A stretch of DNA of 50,055 nt from an uncultured Oscillospiraceae bacterium (lineage in GTDB: Bacteria; Bacillota; Clostridia; Oscillospirales; Acutalibacteraceae). Below are positions 16,043-24,888 of the stretch, one piece after another. The notes beneath the pieces are model-generated. The model was not told the DNA's origin. It did no database searches and was given only the letters and a program-made list of their open reading frames with translations. The stretch is from positions 1-50,055 of the forward strand of contig CAUDCW010000015.1 in assembly GCA_958448165.1 (NCBI GenBank). Reading direction: 5' to 3'. Positions within the stretch are counted from its first letter, which is position 1. Each line of letters opens with the position of its first letter. The position numbers were made by a program, and so were the translations under genes.

Positions 16043-18400
16043 TTATTTCAAGGTTGCAATCGTCACGCCGCTTTCACCCTCGCCGAACACGCCAAGACGG
16101 AAGCTTTTGACAGCCTTGCAGGTTTTTAAGAAGCTTTGAACCTCACGTCTGAGCACACCAGTACCCTTGCCGTGAATTATGGTTATCTGGTTGATGCCCG
16201 ATAAGATTGCCGAGTCAATAGCACTCTCCAAATCCATTATCGCCTCTGTCGCAGTCATTCCTCTCAGGTCAACCTCGGTTACAGCCTTTATGTCGGTCTG
16301 CTTTGTGACTGTGCGGTTGCCGCCGTGAGATTTCGGCTTCTGCTGTTTTGGCGCATCAAGCAGGCGCAGGTTGCTTATGTCGGCTCTTGTCTTGATAATT
16401 CCTGCCTGCACAAGCACCGTTTTGCCGTCGGGGTTAATTTCAAGCACAGTTGCCTTTTTGTCTATATCAAAAATCAGAACCGTGTCGCCGACCTTCAGCT
16501 TCCTCGGCAGCTTATAGTCGCCCGGCTTTGCCTTTTCAATCGGGTCGGCTGTGTTCTCGATGTTTTTAATTTCCTGTCTTAATCTCGCTTTATCCTCGGC
16601 TGAGAGCTTCTGCTCCTTCTGCACTCTTTCAACGCTTTCCATAACGTCGAGTGCGGCGGCTCTTGTCTTTGCGACAATTCTTGATGCTTCTTCCTTGGCA
16701 CGCTGAATTTCAGCATCGTTTTGCTGTTTAACTCTCTGAACTTTTTCCTCGGCTTCTTCAAGCGCCTTTTTAGCCGCAAGCGTTTTCTGCTCGGCATCTT
16801 TTAGCTGTTCTTCAAGCGCCTGCCGCTTTTTCTCAAGATTGCGCACAACGCTTTCAAACTTTCTGTCCTCACGGGATACAAGCTTTTTTGAGCGTGCGAT
16901 AATCTCATCGTCAATGCCCAGCTTTTGCGAGATTGCAAAGGCGTTTGAACGTCCCGGTACGCCGATTGACAGCTTGTATGTCGGGCGGAGAGTTGCAACG
17001 TCAAATTCACAGCAGGCGTTTTCTACTCCGGCGGTGTTGAGCGCATATGCCTTTAGCTCGGCATAGTGGGTGGTGGCGGCTGTTATAGTGCCGAGGGAGC
17101 TAAGCCGTTCAAGTATAGCAGTTGCAAGTGCGGCGCCCTCAACAGGGTCTGTTCCTGCGCCAAGCTCGTCTATAAGCGCAAGGCTTTTGTTGTCGGCAAT
17201 TTTCAGTATGCTTGAGATATTTGTCATATGAGCCGAAAAGGTTGACAGGCTTTGCTCGATGCTCTGCTCGTCGCCGATGTCGGCAAGCACGTTGTCAAAG
17301 ACTGAAATACGGCTGTTGTCGCCTGCCGGAATCATCAGTCCGCACATAGCCATCAGCGTTAAAAGTCCAATGGTTTTCAGTGTTACCGTTTTGCCGCCTG
17401 TGTTCGGACCTGTGATGACAAGCGTTGAAAAGTCTGTTCCGAGATGTACGTCAATCGGCACGACCTTGTTTTTGTCAATAAGCGGGTGTCTTGCTTTTTT
17501 CAGCTCGATTATTCCGTCGTCGTTAATAAGCGGCATAGACGCTTTCATTTTATACGCAAGCGACGCTTTGGCAAAAATCAAATCGAGCTGAGTCAGGCAC
17601 TCGTAGTTATCCGAAATCTGCCTTGCAAAGCTGCCGACATTTGCCGACAGGTCAAACAGAATACGTTCAATCTCGGCTTCTTCCTTTGACTGCAAAACCC
17701 TGATATCGTTGTTCGCCTCAACAACGCCCATCGGCTCAACAAAGATAGTCGAGCCACTTGCAGATGTATCGTGCACAAGTCCGCTGATGCTTCCTCGACA
17801 TTCAGCTTTGACAGGCACAACGTAACGTCCGTCACGCATTGTTACGATAGAGTCCTGTAAATACTTTTTATAGGTGGCTGAATGGATTATCTTGTTCAGT
17901 GCGTCCCTTGCTTTCTGTGACGTAATTTTTATTTTCCTGCGTATATCCGACAGGGCAGGGGAGGCCTTGTCGGACATTTCCTCCTCGGATATTATAGCTG
18001 ATGTTATGGAATCCTCAAGATATTTGTTCGGTACAAGCGACTGAAAGCGTCTGTCGAGTATGCTCTCTACCGAGGTGCATTTTTCTCTCCACTGTCTTAC
18101 TCCTCTGACAATTCGCAGTACCTCGGCAATACGCAGAAGCTCGCCCATCGACAGCATACCGCCTGCGGCGGCTCTTGCAAGACAGCCTGAGATGTTTTTG
18201 ATGCTTCCGAACGACGGCGCACCGAAACGGCCGGTAAGTATATAAGCGTCCTCGGTTTCCTTTAAATTCGCCAGAACTCGCTGCATATCATTTTGGGGAC
18301 GCAGTGACAGCGCAAGCTCCTTTGATTCTGCAAAGGACGCCTCAGTCGCCAGCATATTCAGTATTTTATCAAGCTCAAGTGTTTTAAGGTGTCTGTTCAT
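16043..18400 (-). CDS. mutS2: MutS2, SMR-domain ATPase
   Basis: 785 residues. The ATPase core has Walker A TGPNTGGKTVTLKT, Walker B LALIDELGAGTDP and the signature STFSAHM. A long coiled coil (about 510-620) follows. The C-terminal Smr domain contains VDLRGMTATEAI and IIHGKGTGVLR. MutS2 has no mismatch-recognition domain; in Firmicutes it acts on branched DNA and also in rescue of collided ribosomes. The gene lies 11 nt behind recO. Confidence 0.97.
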   Translation of the reverse strand: MNRHLKTLELDKILNMLATEASFAESKELALSLRPQNDMQRVLANLKETEDAYILTGRFGAPSFGSIKNISGCLARAAAGGMLSMGELLRIAEVLRIVRGVRQWREKCTSVESILDRRFQSLVPNKYLEDSITSAIISEEEMSDKASPALSDIRRKIKITSQKARDALNKIIHSATYKKYLQDSIVTMRDGRYVVPVKAECRGSISGLVHDTSASGSTIFVEPMGVVEANNDIRVLQSKEEAEIERILFDLSANVGSFARQISDNYECLTQLDLIFAKASLAYKMKASMPLINDDGIIELKKARHPLIDKNKVVPIDVHLGTDFSTLVITGPNTGGKTVTLKTIGLLTLMAMCGLMIPAGDNSRISVFDNVLADIGDEQSIEQSLSTFSAHMTNISSILKIADNKSLALIDELGAGTDPVEGAALATAILERLSSLGTITAATTHYAELKAYALNTAGVENACCEFDVATLRPTYKLSIGVPGRSNAFAISQKLGIDDEIIARSKKLVSREDRKFESVVRNLEKKRQALEEQLKDAEQKTLAAKKALEEAEEKVQRVKQQNDAEIQRAKEEASRIVAKTRAAALDVMESVERVQKEQKLSAEDKARLRQEIKNIENTADPIEKAKPGDYKLPRKLKVGDTVLIFDIDKKATVLEINPDGKTVLVQAGIIKTRADISNLRLLDAPKQQKPKSHGGNRTVTKQTDIKAVTEVDLRGMTATEAIMDLESAIDSAILSGINQITIIHGKGTGVLRREVQSFLKTCKAVKSFRLGVFGEGESGVTIATLK

Positions 18401-18411
18401 TTTGTTCTCCG

Positions 18412-19155
18412 TTATCTTATCACTTTATAAAAATCAAGTGTTTTAAAGTTTCTTTCCGTCAGCGACAGAAGATATTCCTCGGCGGCTCGCTCGAAAAGCA
18501 CAAGTCCGTCATCGGACAGCGAAAAGGAAAAAAGCTTTTCAAGCGGAGCGTATATCGAGTGCCGCATTGCCGCAGTCACGCCAAGCCCCGTTCGCAGAGA
18601 ATATTCCTTTTTTGTATCAACACAGCCGCCGCACAAAAGTATGCCGCTTTTCGGAAAGAAGTGCATATTTTCGTCCTCGTACTTTTTACACTCGTTACAG
18701 CACACGAGGTCGGGCATATATCCGCATATACTTGCAAGACGCAATTCAGCCGTTGCCTTGATAAGCGGTGTCGGACGTGATGAACGTGACAGAACATAAA
18801 GCGTGTTGAGTATCAGCCGCAGTCCCTCTTCGCAGGGCATATCCTCAGGGAAGAAGTGCATTGAAAGCTCGCAGAAATATTCGGCAAGCGCCATTTTTGC
18901 AACGTCAAGGCGCAGCGGAGCAAACATTTCAAGGCTTTGTGCGTCGTCGATTATGTACGACTCCCGACCCTTGAAAATATTCAGCCGGGAGTAGCACAGC
19001 AGCCTTGTGGCGGCGTTTTTGCCGCTTTTAATGCTGCCTGCATTTTTAACAAAAGCCCTGATAACACCGTTTTGTCTGGTCAGCACGGTTACAAGACGGC
19101 TGTTTTCACCAATATTCTGTTCCTTGATTATCAGACCGTCTGTGCTCAGGTTCAT
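18412..19155 (-). CDS. recO: DNA repair protein RecO
   Basis: 247 residues from ATG 19155, chosen because GGAGGACGCAT stands before it and it gives the normal start MNLSTDGLIIKEQNIGENSRL. A TTG at 19185 would add ten residues without an RBS. The N-terminal OB fold is followed by a helical domain with four zinc-type cysteines (VCCNECKKYE and LLCGGCVDT). RecO loads RecA with RecR on SSB-coated DNA. Its start overlaps the small yqzL-like gene by 50 bp. Confidence 0.95.
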   Translation of the reverse strand: MNLSTDGLIIKEQNIGENSRLVTVLTRQNGVIRAFVKNAGSIKSGKNAATRLLCYSRLNIFKGRESYIIDDAQSLEMFAPLRLDVAKMALAEYFCELSMHFFPEDMPCEEGLRLILNTLYVLSRSSRPTPLIKATAELRLASICGYMPDLVCCNECKKYEDENMHFFPKSGILLCGGCVDTKKEYSLRTGLGVTAAMRHSIYAPLEKLFSFSLSDDGLVLFERAAEEYLLSLTERNFKTLDFYKVIR

Positions 19156-19279
19156 ATGCGTCCTCCGTGGGTTGTGAGTCGTCAAACAATTGCTTTGAAT
19201 TTTTCATTGACGAATAGGCAAGATAGTCAAGCACGCTGCCTGTTTTTAAAAACTCATTCCAAGCGTCATATTCATCCAT
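19106..19279 (-). CDS. yqzL: YqzL-family small protein
   Basis: 57 residues from ATG 19279, with TTATGGGGGTTTT in front. MDEYDAWNEFLKTGSVLDYL matches the WxxFxxTGxxxxYL pattern of YqzL, which stands before recO in many Firmicutes. The C-terminus is longer and polar, and overlaps recO. The function is unknown. Confidence 0.75.
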   Translation of the reverse strand: MDEYDAWNEFLKTGSVLDYLAYSSMKNSKQLFDDSQPTEDAYEPEHRRSDNQGTEYW

Positions 19280-19346
19280 TACAAAACCCCCATAATAATT
19301 AGCAGAATTGACTGAAGAAATTGCTCTTCGGTCATGCTCTAATATC

Positions 19347-19375
19347 ATTATACGCACAGCCGAAAAAAATAACGG
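19347..19375 (-). promoter_or_regulatory. Possible promoter of yqzL-recO-mutS2
   Basis: A consensus TATAAT on the minus strand (19352-19347) lies 68 bp before yqzL. The -35 position (CCGTTA, 19375-19370) is poor. Confidence 0.35.
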
Positions 19376-19410
19376 TGGTAAATTGTAGAATAAATCGGAT
19401 GAATTTTGAG

Positions 19411-19575
19411 TTAATGCAGAATTCAGAATGCATAATGCAGAATGCATAATGCAGAATTATGGTTGTCGCCGCTTTGAGGCTCTTTTAATTAAGAAATGCT
19501 CGTTACAAGGCAGAGAGTTCGTAGGGAACGGTCTTGACCATTCCGACTCGATTAAACCTTACAACTCTAAACTAA
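19411..19575 (-). repeat. Inverted relative of the 14-kb repeat
   Basis: The reverse complement matches 14357-14605 in order: TTTAGTTTAGAGTTG, GGTCAAGACCGTTCCCTACG, the segment around CTTGTAACGAGCATTTC, and a run of ATTCTGCATT units. It is shorter (165 against 249 bp), lacks the first hairpin and lacks the outer inverted ends. The two copies face each other across recO-mutS2. Confidence 0.85.
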
Positions 19576-19677
19576 ATGGAACAACCATTAAATAAAAAAT
19601 TCAAATGCACAAATTTTGCTGTTTATTCTATTATTATACAAAATTGCGTCGGATTTGTAAACTGCCGATAAACACAA

Positions 19678-19712
19678 TAAAAACGGAGCCTGTCATTTCA
19701 GACTCCGTTTTC
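19678..19712 (-). terminator. Terminator of the pantothenate operon
   Basis: AAAACGGAGxCTG and CAGxCTCCGTTTT pair in a 13-position stem with one mismatch and a 6-nt loop; on the minus strand it is followed by TTATTG after a T run. It lies 8 bp after the panD stop codon. Confidence 0.8.
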
Positions 19713-19719
19713 ATCTTTT

Positions 19720-20118
19720 TTATTTTATAAAATCCTCGGTCAGCAATCCGTGCTTTTCGTACCGTGATACTGTCTTTATTTTGTTGTTGTCATCAACAAA
19801 TACTACATACGGCTTGTGTGCTTTTGCTTCTTCGGGGTTCATCTGTGCGTAGCACATAATTATTATTCTATCGCCGACGCTGACCTGCCTTGCGGCGGCA
19901 CCGTTTAAGCAAATCATTCCCGAGCCTGCTTCTCCTGCGATTGTGTATGTTTCAAACCTGTTGCCGTTGTCGATATCGACAATCTGAACCATTTCATACT
20001 CTAAAATCCCTGCCGCCTCCAGAAGCTCGGTGTCAACGGTTATACTGCCGACATAATTTAAATCAGCCTGCTTTATAACGGCACGGTGAATTTTGCCCTT
20101 GAGCATAGTAAGCTTCAT
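19720..20118 (-). CDS. panD: Aspartate 1-decarboxylase
   Basis: 132 residues. GATTGGAGCGG stands before ATG 20118. The self-cleavage site Gly-Ser is in LNYVGSITVD (near residues 24-25), where Ser becomes the pyruvoyl cofactor. Further family features are LNGAAARQVSVGDRIIIMCYA and a C-terminal PYVVFVDDNN. The enzyme makes beta-alanine from aspartate, the partner substrate for PanC. It is the last gene of the operon. Confidence 0.97.
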   Translation of the reverse strand: MKLTMLKGKIHRAVIKQADLNYVGSITVDTELLEAAGILEYEMVQIVDIDNGNRFETYTIAGEAGSGMICLNGAAARQVSVGDRIIIMCYAQMNPEEAKAHKPYVVFVDDNNKIKTVSRYEKHGLLTEDFIK

Positions 20119-20131
20119 ATTACCGCTCCAA

Positions 20132-20974
20132 TCATTCTATAATGAAGTTGTCAATCAATCTTGTTTTTCCGATATAAACGGCTATCGCAACAAGAACGGC
20201 TTTTCCTATTTTATCGACAGGTGTTATAGTGCTGAAATCGACAACGTTTACATAGTCAATTTTTGCAAGCGGCTCGGTGTTGATATTATCCGAAATAGCC
20301 TTTATCACCGCTTTAGAATCTGTTTCGCCGCTTTCGATAAGCTCTCTGCCGAGCTTTAAGCTCTTGTTTAAAATCAACGCCGCTTTTCTTTCGTCAGGGT
20401 TTAAGTATGTATTTCTTGAGCTTTTTGCAAGACCGTCGCTCTCACGGATAATCGGACAGCCGATAATCTCGACATCGACATTGAGGTCGGCAACCATTCG
20501 CTTGATAACGGCAAGCTGCTGAGCGTCCTTCTTACCGAAATACGCTCTGTCGGGCTTTATTATATTGAAGAACTTAAGCACAACAGTCTGAACTCCTCTG
20601 AAATGGGTAGGTCTTGTTTTTCCGCAAAGCTCGGTTGTCAGTCCGTTCATATCGACATATGAGCAGAAGCCGTCGTTATACATCTCGCTCGGTTCTGGGT
20701 GGAATATCAGGTCAACTCCGGCGTCATTGCACATTTTTGCGTCTTTCTCAAGATCTCTCGGGTAGCTGTCTAAATCCTCGCTCGGAGCAAACTGCATCGG
20801 GTTGACAAAGATGCTCACAACAACTTTATCGTTGTTTGCTCTTGCGGCTTCAATCAGGCTTCTGTGACCCTCGTGCAGGTATCCCATTGTCGGAACATAT
20901 CCTATGCTTAGTCCCTGCCTTTTCCATTTGTTAATCTGTTCTCTTACGTCCTTGACTGTATATTTAATGTCCAT
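20132..20974 (-). CDS. panC: Pantothenate synthetase
   Basis: 280 residues from ATG 20974. A GTG nine bases upstream touches the GGAG site and is too close. The adenylate-forming HIGH-type motif is in PTMGYLHEGHRSLI. NPMQFAPSEDLDSYPR and YFGKKDAQQ are the pantoate and ATP contacts. The protein joins pantoate and beta-alanine. It lies 27 nt after panB. Confidence 0.97.
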   Translation of the reverse strand: MDIKYTVKDVREQINKWKRQGLSIGYVPTMGYLHEGHRSLIEAARANNDKVVVSIFVNPMQFAPSEDLDSYPRDLEKDAKMCNDAGVDLIFHPEPSEMYNDGFCSYVDMNGLTTELCGKTRPTHFRGVQTVVLKFFNIIKPDRAYFGKKDAQQLAVIKRMVADLNVDVEIIGCPIIRESDGLAKSSRNTYLNPDERKAALILNKSLKLGRELIESGETDSKAVIKAISDNINTEPLAKIDYVNVVDFSTITPVDKIGKAVLVAIAVYIGKTRLIDNFIIE

Positions 20975-21001
20975 TATCAACACTCTCCGCTCTTTAAATT
21001 A

Positions 21002-21829
21002 TCAATAAAGCTTATTGATGATTTCTTCATCAATTTTAAACGTGTGTTCCTCCGAAGGGAAGGCTCCTGACTTTACCTCGTCGATATAGGCTTTAAAAGC
21101 ATTTTTCATTGTTTCGCCAAGCTGTGCATACTGCTTGACAAACTTCGGCTTGAAGTCGGAATACATCGCAAGCATATCCTGATATACAAGCACCTGACCG
21201 TCACAGCCGTTGCCTGCGCCTATTCCTATTGTCGGTATAGAAAGCTGCTCTGATACCTTCTTCGCAAGAGCCGCAGGAACACACTCAAGCACAACGGCAA
21301 ACGCTCCTGCTTCTTCAACTGCTCTTGCCTCATCAAGAAGCTTTTGTGCGGCTTGCTCGCCCTTGCCCTGAACTTTAAATCCGCCGAATGCGTTTATCGA
21401 CTGCGGTGTAAGTCCGATGTGAGCGCAAACAGGAATTGATGCCCTGACAATAGCCTTGATATGCTCGCAAACCTCAAAACCGCCCTCAAGCTTAACAGCC
21501 TGCGCACGTCCCTCTTTTACAAGACGACCTGCGTTTACCACAGCGTCATACACAGAGGTCTGATAGGACATAAACGGCATATCAGTGATTATGAGGGCGT
21601 TTTTTGCACCTCTTGCAACCGCCGCACTGTGATGAATCATATCCTCCATAGTAACGCTTAATGTGTCCTCGTACCCGAGCATAACCATACCGAGAGAATC
21701 ACCGACAAGTATTGAGTTCACGCCCGATTCGTCAAGCAGCTTTGCGGTTGAATAATCATAGGCGGTGAGCATTGTCAGCTTGTCGCCCTTTGCTTTTGCT
21801 TCCTTAAAAGTAACTGATGTATTTTTCAT
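21002..21829 (-). CDS. panB: 3-methyl-2-oxobutanoate hydroxymethyltransferase
   Basis: 275 residues. AYDYSTAKLLDESG, LVGDSLGMVMLG and the KLEGGFEV and AHIGLTPQSIN segments are typical of the PanB TIM barrel, with the metal-binding Asp of VGDS. It makes ketopantoate. The start codon follows the stop of the DUF2520 gene directly. Confidence 0.97.
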   Translation of the reverse strand: MKNTSVTFKEAKAKGDKLTMLTAYDYSTAKLLDESGVNSILVGDSLGMVMLGYEDTLSVTMEDMIHHSAAVARGAKNALIITDMPFMSYQTSVYDAVVNAGRLVKEGRAQAVKLEGGFEVCEHIKAIVRASIPVCAHIGLTPQSINAFGGFKVQGKGEQAAQKLLDEARAVEEAGAFAVVLECVPAALAKKVSEQLSIPTIGIGAGNGCDGQVLVYQDMLAMYSDFKPKFVKQYAQLGETMKNAFKAYIDEVKSGAFPSEEHTFKIDEEIINKLY

Positions 21830-22705
21830 TTAGCTTTCCTCCGTTAATTCACACAATGACATATTGAGTTTTATAAGCTTCTCAATCTCGCTGTAATCCC
21901 TGTCCTTATTTTTCTGCTTTGACAGCTTTAAAAGCCGATTTGCAAGAGCCAGATAAACAAGCCTGTCGCTGCTGTCAAGGCTTTGCAAATGCTTTTCAAC
22001 GGTTTGTGTGTCGCCTCTTTCAACAGGTCCTGTCAGGGCGTTTACACAATCGCTGTCCAGTACATTACGGACGTTTTCTTTAACCAGACTGCTTGTAGCT
22101 TTTATTGCATCATTTCTTGAAAAGCCGCATTGCTGTAAAAGAGAATATCCCACATCGAGCAGAGCAACCATATGATTGCTCAAAAGGCTTGCCGCAGTGT
22201 GGTAAAGCGATTTGCTGCTTTTGTCAATGTGACGCACACTGCAGCCTGCCGAGAAGAGCATTTCTTCAATGGCTGACACAGCATCGCTGTCGCCCTCGGC
22301 AGTAAAGAAAGCATTTTTAAGGGATTTATACGATGAATATTTATCGCTGAACGCTAACAAAGGATGAACAGAGCAAGCCTTTGCGCCAAGCCCGGCTGCT
22401 CCCGAAAATACATCAGATGATAATGAACCACTAAAATGGCATATTATTTTGTTTTCTACGGGCATTTCCTTAATGCAATCCCACACCGTCGAAATTATAC
22501 TGTCGGGTGTTGTTATGAACAGGGTATCGCTTAAAGTTACCGGCTTGTCAATTTCCGAAAAGCAGTCCGTTCCGGTAAATTTTGCCGCGTCTGCGGCGTT
22601 CTGAATGTCTGAATCGTAATATCCTACGATATGATTACCGTTGTCGTGAAGAAATCTGCCTATAGAAAAACCGACTCTTCCGGCACCGATAATTCCAATT
22701 TTCAT
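21830..22705 (-). CDS. Rossmann/DUF2520 protein, likely ketopantoate reductase (PanG type)
   Basis: 291 residues from ATG 22705, chosen for GAGGTGATAGC and the clean start MKIGIIGAGRVGFSIGRFL, an NAD(P)-binding fold. The C-terminal half contains CSVHPLLAFSD and a helical DUF2520 domain with SLYHTAASLLSNHMVALLD. It opens the pantothenate operon, directly before panB. No panE is seen here, and a DUF2520-type enzyme (PanG) is known as an alternative ketopantoate reductase in some bacteria. Assignment to this step is an inference from context and fold. Confidence 0.75.
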   Translation of the reverse strand: MKIGIIGAGRVGFSIGRFLHDNGNHIVGYYDSDIQNAADAAKFTGTDCFSEIDKPVTLSDTLFITTPDSIISTVWDCIKEMPVENKIICHFSGSLSSDVFSGAAGLGAKACSVHPLLAFSDKYSSYKSLKNAFFTAEGDSDAVSAIEEMLFSAGCSVRHIDKSSKSLYHTAASLLSNHMVALLDVGYSLLQQCGFSRNDAIKATSSLVKENVRNVLDSDCVNALTGPVERGDTQTVEKHLQSLDSSDRLVYLALANRLLKLSKQKNKDRDYSEIEKLIKLNMSLCELTEES

Positions 22706-22825
22706 GCTATCACCTCTTTCAATACTTTGTGATAACATATCATCTGATGCAGCTTCATTTGACGTGTGTCCTGAAATGTGCATAACAGCTCTTTCAGGAT
22801 ACGCCTTTGAATACCGCTCGTTAAA

Positions 22826-22854
22826 AATATAACACATTCCTGCAGATAATTCAA
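22826..22854 (-). promoter_or_regulatory. Pantothenate operon promoter
   Basis: On the minus strand TTGAAT (22854-22849) and TATATT (22831-22826) are 17 bp apart. The leader of about 115 nt to the first start codon contains an inverted repeat TCCTGAAA...TTTCAGGA (about 22770-22800) of possible regulatory use. Confidence 0.5.
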
Positions 22855-22913
22855 TGAATATATTATTACTTTTTTAAGTTGAGAACCAAAGAGCTTTCCG
22901 TAAAAGACGGGTA

Positions 22914-22941
22914 TTGTAAAATAACGAGAATATGATAAAAT
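22914..22941 (+). promoter_or_regulatory. rimM-trmD promoter
   Basis: TTGTAA (22914-22919), 16 bp, TAAAAT (22936-22941), about 50 bp before rimM. It is divergent from the pan operon promoter. Confidence 0.5.
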
Positions 22942-22991
22942 ATAAAATAAAGCTTTAAAATTAAGGAATCGGAACAGAAAAGGAGAATAAG

Positions 22992-23504
22992 ATGGTTAAG
23001 ACCTTTTTGGAAATCGGAAAAATCGTCGGCACACACGGCCTTAAGGGCGAGGTAAGAATAGAGCCGTGGTGTGATTCGCCGGAGTTTTTGTCGCAGTTCA
23101 AAACGCTGTATTTTGACGGCGGAAAAACACCGGTTAAGGTGTCGGCACGACCTCACAAAAGAATAGCTATAGCAAAGCTCAAGGGTGTTGACACCGTAGA
23201 ACAGGCTGATTTACTGCGCGGCAAGGTGCTTTGGATGAACCGCAGCGATGTAAGCCTTGAAAAAGGAGAGTACTTTATACAGGACTTGCTTGATTGCAGG
23301 GTTGTTGATACAGAATCAAATGCTGAATACGGCATTATTACTGATGTTTTTAAGACCGGTGCAAATGATGTGTACGAAATAACGGACAGCCAAAAACGCA
23401 AATTTTTGATCCCTGTTATACCTGATGTCGTAAAAAATGTTGATGTATTTTCAGGCGAAATTAAAATTAAGCCGATGAAAGGGATTTTTGACGATGAGGA
23501 TTGA
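22992..23504 (+). CDS. rimM: 16S rRNA processing protein RimM
   Basis: 170 residues, AAAGGAG in front. EIGKIVGTHGLKGEVRIEPW is the RimM N-terminal barrel, and YFIQDLLDCRVVD to IPVIPDVVKNVDV the PRC-barrel domain. It assists maturation of the 30S head. It overlaps trmD by 11 bp, the usual pairing. Confidence 0.96.
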   Translation: MVKTFLEIGKIVGTHGLKGEVRIEPWCDSPEFLSQFKTLYFDGGKTPVKVSARPHKRIAIAKLKGVDTVEQADLLRGKVLWMNRSDVSLEKGEYFIQDLLDCRVVDTESNAEYGIITDVFKTGANDVYEITDSQKRKFLIPVIPDVVKNVDVFSGEIKIKPMKGIFDDED

Positions 23505-24231
23505 CATAATAACTTTGTTCCCTGAAATGTGTCAGGCTGTTTTGTCAGAGAGCATTATCGGCAGAGCCGTAAAAAGCGGTGCGATTGAGCTTTGCTTTCA
23601 TCAGCTCCGTGACTATGCCTTTGACAAGCACAGGCGTGTTGACGACACGCCCTACGGCGGAGGAATGGGAATGGTGCTCAAGGCTGAACCTGTTGCTCTG
23701 TGCTTTGAGGATATCTGCCAAATGACAGGCACAAGACCTCATTTTGTATATATGTCGCCGCAGGGCAGGGTGATGAACCAGCAGCTTTTGAAGGACACAG
23801 CAAAAAAATATGAAAACATCTGCATACTCTGCGGTCACTATGAAGGCCTTGACGAGCGTGTGATTGAAGAGCTTATCGACGAAGAGGTGTCGATAGGCGA
23901 CTATGTTCTCACAGGCGGTGAGCTGCCTGCCTGTGTTTATGCCGACGCACTGTGCCGTATGGTGCCGGGTGTTTTGTCGGATGAAGAGTGCTTTACTGAG
24001 GAAAGCCACTATAACGGTTTGCTTGAATACCCTCAGTACACAAAGCCGTCCGTATGGCGAGGCAAAGAGGTTCCGGAGGTGCTTTTGTCGGGTCATCACA
24101 AAAATATCAACGATTGGCGCAGGATGCAGTCGCTGAAACGCACAAAAGAAAAAAGGCCGGATATGTATAAGATTGCTGAAATTTCTGCGCAAGAAAGACT
24201 AAAAATTGACACGGAAATTCAAAATAATTGA
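23494..24231 (+). CDS. trmD: tRNA (guanine-N1-)-methyltransferase
   Basis: 245 residues from ATG 23494; an in-frame TTG two codons earlier is less likely. MRIDIITLFPEM, VDDTPYGGGMGMV, CGHYEGLDERV and the SAM trefoil-knot motif SIGDYVLTGGELP are diagnostic. It methylates G37 of tRNAs with a G36-G37 pair. It is coupled to rimM by overlap. Confidence 0.97.
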   Translation: MRIDIITLFPEMCQAVLSESIIGRAVKSGAIELCFHQLRDYAFDKHRRVDDTPYGGGMGMVLKAEPVALCFEDICQMTGTRPHFVYMSPQGRVMNQQLLKDTAKKYENICILCGHYEGLDERVIEELIDEEVSIGDYVLTGGELPACVYADALCRMVPGVLSDEECFTEESHYNGLLEYPQYTKPSVWRGKEVPEVLLSGHHKNINDWRRMQSLKRTKEKRPDMYKIAEISAQERLKIDTEIQNN

Positions 24232-24364
24232 TGATAATTCCAATAAAGAAATAAAAGCTGTACATAAAAACAGTTTTTTTTCTGAATTTTATTTAAAATG
24301 CACAAATCCGCCTGCGATATTTGTAGGATTGAATGTTAATCAAACCGAAATTGCAAAAAGGATA

Positions 24365-24392
24365 TTGACGGGAAAAACCTGTGTGATATAAT
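24365..24392 (+). promoter_or_regulatory. Probable ptsH promoter
   Basis: TTGACG (24365-24370), 16 bp, TATAAT (24387-24392). A small inverted repeat TTTTTTAC...GTAAAAAA (24413-24433) follows in the leader. Apart from this the 300 bp between trmD and ptsH hold no gene I can support. Confidence 0.55.
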
Positions 24393-24530
24393 ATTCAATA
24401 AGATTTAACCACTTTTTTACTTTTAGTAAAAAATGCACGTTTTTAACTTGTGGTTTGTGATGTTAGTAAGTTATTATCGAAATGGGTTAATGAAATCATT
24501 TTTAGAAATCATTTTAGAGGAGAGATTAAA

Positions 24531-24794
24531 ATGTTTGTAAAAGATGTTGAGGTTCAGAATCAGGTTGGTTTGCACGCTCGTCCGGCTACTTTCTTTATCC
24601 AGAAAGCTAATGAGTATAAGTCATCTATCTGGGTTGAAAAAGAAGAGAGAAGAGTAAACGCAAAAAGCTTGCTCGGTGTTCTCTCGCTTGGTATTGTCGG
24701 CGGTACAACAATCAAGATTATTGCTGACGGTCCTGATGAGCAGGCTGCTGTTGACGATTTGGTTAAGCTTGTTGAATCCGGTTTTTCCGAATAA
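24531..24794 (+). CDS. ptsH: HPr phosphocarrier protein
   Basis: 87 residues, TTTAGAGGAGAG in front. The active-site His is in GLHARPATFF, and the regulatory Ser of Gram-positive HPr in AKSLLGVLSLG. HPr carries phosphate from enzyme I to sugar transporters, and in Firmicutes its Ser-phosphorylated form acts with CcpA. It is monocistronic, between its own promoter and terminator. Confidence 0.93.
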   Translation: MFVKDVEVQNQVGLHARPATFFIQKANEYKSSIWVEKEERRVNAKSLLGVLSLGIVGGTTIKIIADGPDEQAAVDDLVKLVESGFSE

Positions 24795-24812
24795 TTTCTA
24801 AAGCATTTCAGG

Positions 24813-24846
24813 CGGACAGAGGATTTCTCTGTCCGTTTTTCTTTTT
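24813..24846 (+). terminator. ptsH terminator
   Basis: CGGACAGAG and CTCTGTCCG form a 9-bp stem with loop GATTT, followed by TTTTTCTTTTT. Confidence 0.92.
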
Positions 24847-24888
24847 ACAGGCATTTGAAAAAGATTTACTTTTTTAAGGATTGATATA

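Noticed and set aside
24206..24391. 61-codon ORF overlapping the end of trmD
   Set aside because: TTG start inside trmD, no ribosome-binding site, and its 3' part coincides with a good promoter (TTGACG-16-TATAAT) for ptsH.
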